5,275 bases of DNA. Origin: Limnohabitans sp. GTDB taxonomy: Bacteria > Pseudomonadota > Gammaproteobacteria > Burkholderiales > Burkholderiaceae_C. The stretch is from NCBI GenBank assembly GCA_018883305.1, contig VEQI01000250.1, forward strand, positions 1 through 5,275. Direction: 5' to 3'. The notes under the pieces are model-generated. The model was not told the origin of the DNA and made no database searches. It saw only the letters and a program-made list of their open reading frames with translations. Of this stretch, positions 1 to 5,275 are shown piece by piece (position 1 is the first letter of the stretch; each line of letters begins with the position of its first letter). The translations under genes were made by a program, and so were the position numbers.

Positions 1-123
1 GGCTTGTCCTGCCCCGATCGTTGCTTTCAGGCCCATACCCGTATTGGTGGCGTTAAGTGTGTTGGCAGTGACAGTACCACCGGCAGGGATGATCGTGATA
101 TCACTGAGGGTGGTGGGCTTGAG
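1..123 (-). repeat. Module 16 (N-terminal part only)
   Basis: Residues 1718-1758 (41 aa) continue from the VDT of module 15 with LKPTTLSDITIIPAGGTVTA, then LNATNTGMGLKATIGAGQA at the window edge. The Ala/Thr/Gly-rich ITIxPAGGTVTAxTLNxTNTGM sequence differs from every other module opening here, suggesting another subtype starts at this point. The rest lies beyond base 1. Confidence 0.6.
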
Positions 124-3100
124 GGTGTCCACCTGGAAGGTGATGGTGGCTTGATCACTCAGGTTCTGGAAGGCATCAACATAGCGCACCTTGAACACGC
201 GATCAACCTGGCTCAACGCTACATCCGATTGGGTGTTAACCCAGGACAAGTCACGCAACAACGCCTGCACCTGCGTCGGGCTGAAGGCGCCACCCACCGC
301 CTTGATGGACAACTGCCTCGTGTTCGCATCGAACGAATAGGTGAACGCAATGGTGTCACTGCCCGTGCCCAAGGTGGCCGCCGTCTCTGGTGTTGAAGCG
401 TTCATGCCCACAAGCGTGCCGCCCAGACGCCACTGATCTGCGGCACTTTGAACCGATGTTCCCTCCACCACGATGGTGACCACATCTGTCACGGTTGGTC
501 CCACCGCATTCGGCGCCAAGCGAACGCCTGTCGAGGTGTCAGCCAGCGTCAAGGATCGAGACTGACTTTGGGTGGATGCATTGATCAGTGTGTCGCCAGC
601 AATTTGTCTGACAGCGTCTCCCACATTGGGAACAGCTGGCGGACTGCGGTCCAGACTGATGCTGGTGGTGTACTCCGCCAAGTTGCCGGCCTTGTCCGTG
701 GCTGATGCCGACAGCATCAACTGGGATACGCCATTGGCGTCCTTGCCCAACGACAGGGCATCCCACTGCGCCAACGTGATGTTGGTGGCCCATTGCCCGT
801 TGCTGCCCAGCGTGACGCCAGTGGATTCCCACACCACCTTGGAGGGATCATCGGCGTTTCGGTCGCGCAGTTTGAGGGTGAGCGTTCGATCTGATTCAAT
901 GTCGGTAAAGCTGCCGCTCACAGCCAGGGTAGCGCCGTCCTGGCTCAGATTGATGCGGGCATCGTCACTGACCACATTCATGTTGACGGTGGCACGGGTG
1001 TCCACCGTGAAAATGCGACTGCGCTCATCGTTGCGCGCCTCATTGCCGCTGGCATCTTGTCCAGAGGCCACCAGGACCCAACGACCATCGGTGAGGTTGC
1101 CCACCTGAGTGCTGGTGAAGCGTACTTCCCAAGCCCCGTTGGCGGCTACCACGCCTCCCGAACCCAGCACTTGTACTGAACTGCCCACTTGCATCAGGGC
1201 CACGGTCACCACTCGCCCTGCTTCCAGGCTGGTGACACCGCGCACGCTGAAGCCACCTTGGGCGCCACCACTCACCCCTGCCGTTTTGTCATCTGCAGTG
1301 ACCGCGTCATCCAGGGATGAGGTGGCATAACTCAACACGGTTTGACCAGAGCTGGAAGCCAGCACCGTGTTGATATCGATGCTGGCGGTTAAACGCGCCG
1401 CCACATTCAGGGTGGCCTGCGCCAAATTTCCAGCCTGGTCTGTCACTGAAGCCGTGAGGGTGTAGTTGCCTTTGTCCTGAAGCAAACCCAGCGCCTGGGT
1501 GCCAGGTGTCAGGTTGATGGACCAGGTACCGTCAGCGGCCACCGCTGCACCATCTGTGGTGTAAATCGAGGCACCTTTGTCGTCTTTGATCGTGACGGTC
1601 ACCAGCCGGCCGGCTTCAACGCCAAGCACCTTGCCCTTGACCATCACGCCTGTACTCACTGCCGCGCCGTTGAACAGCACCAAGCTGCTGTCACCGCTGA
1701 GCAATGAGCGTGTGCCACTGAGTAGATCGGTCAAATTCAAGGAAGCAGTGCGATCCACGCGCATCACGGGGCTGCTGGTGTAGGCGAGTGTCCCAGCGTT
1801 GCCCGCCTGATCTAGCAGGCCTGAACCGTTGCTGAGTATCAATTGCAGGGTGCCATCTTCACTCAACCGATCCAGCTGAGACACGGTGACCAACCATTCC
1901 GCAGTGAAACCCTGAGCGTCTGCAGAAACCGCATTCACGCTATCCAGCGTCGGCGCAAGAGCGCCCGCGCCCAGACTGGTCTTCAACGACAGAAGCTCTT
2001 TGGTCAGTCCTTTGATTTTCTCGTTGAACGTCAGTTTGAATTGGAAGGTGGCGGACGCCGCTGTTTCCAACTTGTTCAGATAGGCATCCTGCTGATACGC
2101 GACGGTGGCATCTGCACTGCTGACAGCCTGCACGCTCAGCACCTGTGCTGCCTGGGTGTCATAGCGCAAGTTCACGTCCGTGCCCAGCTTGGCGCCGATG
2201 TTGCCCGCTTTATCAACCATCCGGTTGCGTACCGTGTAATTGCCATCTGCCAGGGGGGCGGCGTTGAAACTTTCAAGGCTGACCCAGTCACGAAGCACAT
2301 TGCTGGTAGCTGTGTCCACCACCTGTACTTGCACATAGTCTTGTGTATCGTTGGTCGAATAAGTGGTGAGGTCTTTCAGGGTTTTGTTGGAGGTGTATCC
2401 CGTGCTGCCACCCGTCAAGGTCTGCACTGCCACATTGGGCACAAGGGTGGGCGCTGCGGTATCCAACTGGTAATACACATCACTGACCACGCTCAAGTCA
2501 CCCACCATCGCGCTGATTCGGGTGGTGCGGTCTTTCAGCGGCAAGCCCGCATTCCCGGTGCGAGCCCACAAATCCGGCAAGGTGAACTCCATGACACCCG
2601 CGCCCAAGTCCGCTGCGGTCACCGCCCGCTGATAAGTCGCACCTGTCAAGGGCTGACCATCCAGCAGAATCTTGACCACGGCACCCACCTGGGTCTGGCT
2701 GGCAAAACGCACTTGAACCGTGGGGGTCTTGATGTTGCTGATGCCATCGTCGGGCGACAAACCGGTGTCTGAACCAGCTTTCAGCAACACGCTGTTGAAG
2801 TCATAGCGCACGGACTGGTCAAGCGCCATCAGCCCCACGCCCGCTGCATTTTCCACTTGCACGCGGTACACATGGGCACCGAACATGGGTCTGGGCATGT
2901 CAAACGACCAAGTCACGCCATTGGCCGTGGTGTTGAAGCTGGAGACCACGCCCAGACGGGTGAAGCTGCCATCGCTTTGACGGTCATAGACCACCAGCGA
3001 CTCACCCGTTGCCAGGGCCGCCTTGAGCTCTCCGCCTAGGGTAGGCGTGGCGGTGTTCTGGATGATCCATTCAGCCGGGTGCGCGGCGTCCAGGGGCTGC

Positions 3101-5275
3101 AAGGTGAGCATATTGCTGCTGATGCTGTAGGCGCTGCCACGCGCACCGGTTTGTAGCGTCAGCGGGTCATACACGTCCGCGCTGAAATTGTGCACGCCGT
3201 TGGCCAGCGGTGTAGTGACGGCAAATGTCCACTGCGTACCGGTCACGGTGGCCAGGCCCAGCAGCACATTGCCGTCGTACACCCGAACGATCGGACGGTC
3301 GCTGCCGTCTGCGCGCAACGCATCAGGTAGCGCCTGGTTGAGCGTACCGGTGATGATTGGCAGGTGTTCGTCTGTGGTGGCCCCTTTGGCCACTTCGCCC
3401 GTGGGGTTGACCGAGTAACCTGGTGCCGAAACACTGGCCAACCCGCTACCCATGCGGTTGCTGTCCGTCACGCTCGTCACCGTCGCCAGGGTTTGGACCG
3501 TGGCCGTATTGAGTGCCAGCATCAACGTGCTGCTGGCTGACGCATTCCCCGCTGGGTCGATGAGCGTCACGGTGACGTTGCTGGTGAAGCCTAGTCGTGC
3601 CGTGTCTGCCGGAAATTGGCTGGTGGTGGGATCATCGGTCCGTTGAAGCTCCAATCGCCAGGTGCCTGCCGATGAGACTTCCACGGAATACGTGAGGTTG
3701 TCCCAACGCAAGGTGAGCATGGATCCAGCCTCACCCGTCCCGGAGAAAACCACCTTGTCTTGTCGATTGATGAGGTTCTGCGGCAGACCTTCCAGCTGGA
3801 TCGGCTGGATGGTGGGTGCTTGCGCCACTGTATCCAGGGTATAGGTCAGCGCGGGACTCATGGCCGAGGCATTACCAGCCACATCCACCCAACGCGCCTT
3901 GAACGTGTAGACCCCATCGGTAGAACCGATAGGCTGCCCATCCGCCGGGGCCAGTGTGTTAGCAGAAATCTTGACCACGTTCGCCGCCAGATCGGTTGAA
4001 TCCAGCACTTTCACGCCCCAAGGCTTGGTCAGGTCACCGTCTCGGTACAACTCGAGCCGATCGCCCAACTGTGGTGCGTTGCTGCCGGTGGCCAATTTCA
4101 CGTTGAAGGTGGGCACTGTCACGTTGCTGCGACCATCGTTCACGCCCACGTCATCTTTGGTTCCCCGTGTGGAGTCGGCGCTTTTTTCAATACCCAACGC
4201 ATCCGGCGCAGGCGAGGCCGTGCTGTCGAGTTGAAATTTCAGTTCACTCGCGTTACTCAGGCCCGCCTTGTTGGTCTGCGTCACCTTCAGGGTATAAAAC
4301 CCTTCCTTCGTGGGGGGCGTGTAGGTGTTGGTGGTGGTGACGGTGCCTTCCGCAGCTTTGTTGGTGTGTAAGGCATCGGTGTAGCGTGTCAATTCATACA
4401 CCACTTTGGCCTCGACACCGGGTGTGCCCTCCACGCCACTCAGCTTGATGCGTACATCACTGGAGTCGCTCTTGCCCTTGGAGGTGTCATTCTCCAGTGC
4501 CACCACCAACGGGGTGATCTGAGTGTCCAGCGTGAAGCTCAAGGCGCTGGAATCCAGACTGATATTGCCTGCCGCATCGATTTGACGACGCTTGACGCTG
4601 TACAGGCCTTCGATCAACTGAGCCGCTTGATCCGTGGAGCTACTTAGGTTTTTCCAGTTGGTGAGTTTGTCGCCATTCAAGCCATTGGCCGCCCCCATGG
4701 CATCCAGGTAGGTGGGCAACCAGTCGGTGGTCTGACCGGCGCGTTGCACGCTGTATTGAAGCTGGGCCCCGCTTTCTATCGTGGGTTGTTCATCTGCCAG
4801 TCGAAAGTTGCTGGTGATGTTGTCACGGGCAAAACCGGTCAAACCGTTGGTGGTGTCCTCTTTCAAGGAGGGTGCACTCAGCGTGGCTGGGCGCAAGGTG
4901 TCAAGCACGAAATTGACGTAACCCGTGCCCGTGCCCAAGGCCGTGGAGATGTCCACCTGGCTGACGTTGCCGGCCTTGTCAACCAGACGTGCGGCAATGC
5001 TGTAGGTGCCATCCTGGCTGCCGTCCGTCAGCAACTGGGGCACGCGCTCTGAAAACGCCTGGATGATGCTGCCGTTCTTTTTGATCTGGTATTCCAGCCG
5101 CAACTCATTGGCGTCATACGCAATGGGTTTGAGCAGGGGGATTTGGGTGATGTTCTTGCCGTTGCTGGTATCTGTGACCAGCGACACGCTTGGTGCATCG
5201 GGTTTGAGGGTATCCAGCACATACGGCAGTGGCGCAGAATCGGGTAGTTGCACGCCCCCCGGCGCGGCGCTGATG
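1..5275 (-). CDS. Giant Ig-like repeat surface adhesin (internal fragment, both ends outside window)
   Basis: A single minus-strand frame stays open through the whole window, giving 1758 codons with no start or stop inside. The translation is a chain of Ig-like modules, typically 100 to 140 residues, most ending in LDT/VDT-like strands and most carrying D-x-A-G-N (DKAGN, DAAGN, DVAGN, DPAGN, DQAGN, DASGN). I found no cysteine codon, no membrane segment and no catalytic motif, so this looks like an extended extracellular stalk. Proteins built this way (BapA, LapA, SiiE and related giant adhesins) are usually exported by type I secretion and mediate attachment or biofilm formation. That role is inferred from architecture only, because the N-terminal retention region and C-terminal secretion signal are not visible. 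The fragment alone would be about 180 kDa, so the full protein is larger. The coding assignment is very secure, adhesin is likely, and the exact family and secretion route are open. Confidence 0.9.
124..642 (-). repeat. Module 15: long, distinct beta-rich module with QVQALL motif
   Basis: Residues 1545-1717 (173 aa), the longest module. The first half holds PPAVPNVGDAVRQIAGDTLI and SLTLADTSTG. The second half holds AFTYSFDANTRQLSIKA, FSPTQVQALLRDLSWVNTQS, DRVFKVRYVDAFQNLSDQAT and ITFQVDT. The pattern FxFDxxTxxLxI, xxQVQALLRxLxWxNT, DRxFxVxxxDxxxNxS resembles a repeat that I recall from large cadherin-like or tandem-type bacterial adhesins. I cannot name the family. The F-strand motif DAFQNLS replaces D-x-A-G-N. 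It may be two fused smaller modules, since both halves show strand-like segments. Confidence 0.65.
643..996 (-). repeat. Ig-like module 14, GVEAG-related type
   Basis: Residues 1427-1544 (118 aa). It opens TVNMNVVSDDARINLSQDG, which parallels the IDIN start of module 13, then LAVSGSFTDIESDRTLTLKL, TLGSNGQWATNITLAQWDAL, MLSASATDKAGNLAEYT (DKAGN at 682-696) and SISLDRS. Compared with modules 12 and 13 the EAG turn is replaced by DIESD. The segment DRNADDPSKVVW adds an acidic loop. Confidence 0.75.
997..1386 (-). repeat. Ig-like module 13, GVEAG type
   Basis: Residues 1297-1426 (130 aa). It starts ASIDINTVLASSSGQ, then has FSVRGVTSLEAGRVVTVAL, VVAANGAWEVRFTSTQV, LTDGRWVLVASGQDASGNEA (DASGN at 1042-1056) and IFTVDT. 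It is clearly the same subtype as module 12 (LEAGRVVTV against VEAGRLVTV; AANGAWEV against AADGTWSI), although the two differ at most positions. The opening carries an extra acidic stretch, SLDDAVTADD. Confidence 0.77.
1387..1746 (-). repeat. Ig-like module 12, GVEAG type
   Basis: Residues 1177-1296 (120 aa). It contains VMVKGKVLGVEAGRLVTVTI, AAVAADGTWSINLTPG, and YTLTASVTDQAGNLAQATL (DQAGN at 1426-1440), ending in VAARLT. The GVEAGxxVTVTxxD, VxADGTWS and YTxxAxVxDxAGN order is a well-known Ig-like repeat of giant adhesins. The closing strand lacks Asp, so the boundary with module 13 is approximate. Confidence 0.77.
1747..2154 (-). repeat. Ig-like module 11, FTFSE-like type
   Basis: Residues 1041-1176 (136 aa). 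The strand ATFQFKLTFNEKIKGLTKE corresponds to the FxFTFSExVxGLxxxD signature of Big_12/Big_5-like domains. It is followed by FTAEWLVTVSQLD, GTLQLILSNGSGLLDQAGNA (DQAGN at 1798-1812), and the closing strand VMRVDRT. It is the only module of this subtype here, and the Lys-rich segment KIKGLTKELLSLK is unusually basic for the protein. Confidence 0.72.
2155..2457 (-). repeat. Ig-like module 10, DTG/D-IT-like type
   Basis: Residues 940-1040 (101 aa). It opens AAPTLVPNVAVQTLTGGSTG, continues STNDTQDYVQVQVVD, and has the F strand DGNYTVRNRMVDKAGNIG (DKAGN at 2200-2214). It closes with VNLRYDT. The opening is more divergent than in modules 2-5, with TLTGGSTG in place of DSDTG, but the DGxYTVxxRxxDxAGN core is very clear. 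Confidence 0.75.
2458..2790 (-). repeat. Ig-like module 9, DTG/D-IT type
   Basis: Residues 829-939 (111 aa). It starts LLKAGSDTGLSPDDGISN followed by IKTPTVQVRF, a near-textbook version of the SDTGxSxxDGITNxxxP opening. Then come GAVVKILLDGQPLTG and DLGAGVMEFTL, a segment with the positively charged patch KDRTTRI, and the closing strand YYQLDT. The D-x-A-G-N motif is missing from the penultimate strand, which reads ISAMVGDLSVVSD. The SPDDG stretch is a candidate calcium-binding loop. Confidence 0.75.
2791..3087 (-). repeat. Ig-like module 8, VYDG...LG type (divergent)
   Basis: Residues 730-828 (99 aa). It has NTATPTLGGELKAAL, GESLVVYDRQSDGSFTRLG, GVTWSFDMPRPMFGAHVYRV and VENAAGVGLM, closing with SVRYDFNS. 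The same order of strands as module 7 (P-T-x-x-G, VYD, LG, W-x-F, G-x-H) marks it as a second copy of that subtype. VYDRQSDG replaces VYDG, and AAGVG replaces the D-x-A-G-N motif. Confidence 0.7.
3088..3504 (-). repeat. Ig-like module 7, VYDG...LG type
   Basis: Residues 591-729 (139 aa). It begins with TVTSVTDSNRMGSG, then TTDEHLPIITGTLNQAL, PIVRVYDGNVLLGLATVTG, TQWTFAVTTPLANGVHNFSA, and ends around SISSNMLTLQPLD. The order TDD-x-x-P...GT, VYDG-x-x-LG-x-A-x-V, WTF and LANGxH matches a common Ig-like repeat of large bacterial surface proteins. The usual D-x-A-G-N strand is replaced by DVYDPLTLQTGARGS. There is no clean LDT closure, so the boundary with module 8 is approximate. Confidence 0.72.
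3505..3828 (-). repeat. Ig-like module 6, GTGEAGS type
   Basis: Residues 483-590 (108 aa). It contains VVFSGTGEAGSMLTLRW, then VEVSSAGTWRLEL and VTVTLIDPAGNASASS (DPAGN at 3544-3558). The GTGEAGS strand followed by a G-T/S-W strand is the hallmark of the Ig-like subtype often annotated as adhesin or Big_6-like. It ends in LALNT, where Asn replaces the usual Asp. It interrupts the run of DTG-type modules. Confidence 0.75.
3829..4218 (-). repeat. Ig-like module 5, DTG/D-IT type with Asp-rich loop
   Basis: Residues 353-482 (130 aa). The N-terminal part contains KSADSTRGTKDDVGVNDG followed by SNVTVPTFNVKL, the familiar DSxxGxxxDxxTNxxxPTF pattern of adhesin Ig-like repeats. Next come LGDRLELYRDG and the F strand VYTFKARWVDVAGNAS (DVAGN at 3871-3885), and it closes with LTYTLDT. 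The cluster of Asp residues near the start is a plausible calcium site at the domain junction, by analogy with calcium-stiffened adhesin stalks. Confidence 0.77.
4219..4521 (-). repeat. Ig-like module 4, DTG/D-IT type
   Basis: Residues 252-352 (101 aa). It starts QITPLVVALENDTSKGKSDS, followed by a strand with AKVVYELTRY. The F strand FYTLKVTQTNKAGLSN has NKAGL where most modules have D-x-A-G-N, so the usual Asp and Asn are both replaced. It closes with KFQLDST, a Ser variant of the LDT strand. Confidence 0.72.
4522..4896 (-). repeat. Ig-like module 3, DTG/D-IT type with an enlarged loop
   Basis: Residues 127-251 (125 aa). It has the start LKEDTTNG followed by RDNITSNF, then QLQYSVQRAG. The F strand is LYSVKRRQIDAAGNIS (DAAGN at 4564-4578) and the closing strand is FTLDT. 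Between the YSVQ strand and the F strand is an Asn/Gly/Leu-rich stretch of roughly 40 residues (from TTDWLPTYLD to AAQLIEG), longer than the equivalent loop in modules 2 and 4. Confidence 0.75.
4897..5208 (-). repeat. Ig-like module 2, DTG/D-IT type
   Basis: Residues 23-126 (104 aa). The module opens with LKPDAPSVSLVTDTSNGKNI, continues with the strand LRLEYQIKKNG, and has the F-strand motif YSIAARLVDKAGNVS (DKAGN at 4966-4980). It closes with NFVLDT. The L-x-x-DT-x-x-G start followed by a strand ending in EYxI is typical of Ig-like repeats in large secreted adhesins. The insert ALGTGTG before the last strand resembles LGTGSD in module 15. Confidence 0.75.
5209..5274 (-). repeat. Ig-like module 1 (C-terminal end only)
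   Basis: Residues 1-22 of the visible protein are the last strand of a module that begins beyond the window. It ends in PYVLDT, the same closing strand seen in later modules, followed by the linker LKPDAP that opens module 2. Too little remains to assign a subtype. Confidence 0.6.

Noticed and set aside
4..396. Open plus-strand frame of 130 codons at the left edge
   Set aside because: It is antisense in register to modules 15 and 16. The product has no recognisable motif, while the minus strand reads through FTYSFDANT and QVQALLRDL.
572..1108. Open plus-strand frame of 178 codons
   Set aside because: The translation is low-complexity Ser/Leu/Arg/Thr sequence without domain features, and it overlaps modules 13 to 15 of the adhesin on the other strand.
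1843..2772. Open plus-strand frame of 309 codons
   Set aside because: It lies exactly antisense and in codon register with the adhesin frame. The product is rich in His, Gln, Arg, Gly and Cys with no recognisable domain, as expected from reading GC-rich coding sequence backwards. The opposite strand has clear Ig-like motifs throughout.
5028..5222. Short minus-strand open frames in other frames (also near 539-832, 717-899 and 3243-3434)
   Set aside because: They are out of frame with the 1758-codon reading, short, rich in Cys, Arg, Trp and His, and fully contained in the adhesin coding sequence.
1..5275. RTX nonapeptide repeats (GGxGxDxxx) or a type I secretion signal
   Set aside because: I looked for runs of GGxGxD in the minus-strand translation and saw none. 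If the protein has an RTX tail it lies beyond base 1.
1..5275. CRISPR array, tRNA/rRNA, insertion sequence or integron site
   Set aside because: There are no regularly spaced identical repeats, no inverted-repeat ends flanking a transposase and no RNA-gene signatures. The spaced similarity is at protein level and explained by Ig-like modules.
1..5275. Internal promoter, ribosome binding site or terminator
   Set aside because: The window is continuous coding sequence with no intergenic gap. Any AT-rich or hairpin-like patch is better explained by codons, and I could not support a regulatory site.
1..5275. Autotransporter or inverse autotransporter (intimin-like) identity
   Set aside because: Ig-like repeats also occur in these families, but no beta-barrel, passenger helix or signal sequence is visible. 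The mixed GVEAG, DTG and VYDG module types look more like type I secreted giant adhesins. The terminal regions needed to decide are outside the window, so this is not fully excluded.

Overview
The window is one uninterrupted piece of a single very large gene read on the minus strand. Taking codons on the reverse complement so that each codon's leftmost plus-strand base falls at 1, 4, 7 and so on, I read 1758 consecutive sense codons (5274 down to 1) with no stop. The frame runs off both edges, so neither the start codon nor the stop codon is here. The N-terminus lies beyond base 5275 and the C-terminus beyond base 1. The many shorter open frames on the plus strand and in the other minus frames look like antisense or out-of-frame shadows of this gene.

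The protein is a tandem string of bacterial immunoglobulin-like (Ig-like) beta-sandwich modules. I can divide it into fourteen complete modules of about 99 to 173 residues, with a partial module at each end. Most modules close with an LDT/VDT-type strand, often followed by a Pro-containing linker. Most also carry a D-x-A-G-N motif in the penultimate strand. The modules fall into several Ig-like subtypes: a DTG...D-IT type (modules 2-5, 9, 10), a GTGEAGS type (6), a VYDG...LG type (7, 8), an FTFSE-like type (11), a GVEAG type (12-14), and a longer module with a QVQALL motif (15). I noticed no cysteine codon in the frame. The composition is rich in Thr, Ser, Asp, Ala, Gly, Val and Asn.

This architecture fits the stalk of a giant surface or biofilm adhesin of the BapA/LapA/SiiE kind, usually exported by a type I secretion system, though other large Ig-like surface proteins remain possible. 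The parts that would settle this (N-terminal retention or signal region, C-terminal RTX/secretion signal, neighbouring ABC transporter, membrane fusion and TolC-like genes) are all outside the window. Moderate-to-high GC by eye and frequent use of CTG, TTG, GCC, GGC and ACC suggest a proteobacterium, possibly Burkholderiales. That is only an inference.

I see no RNA gene, mobile element, CRISPR array, promoter, terminator or intergenic space. The features below are the gene and its modules, listed from N-terminal (high coordinates) to C-terminal (low coordinates).
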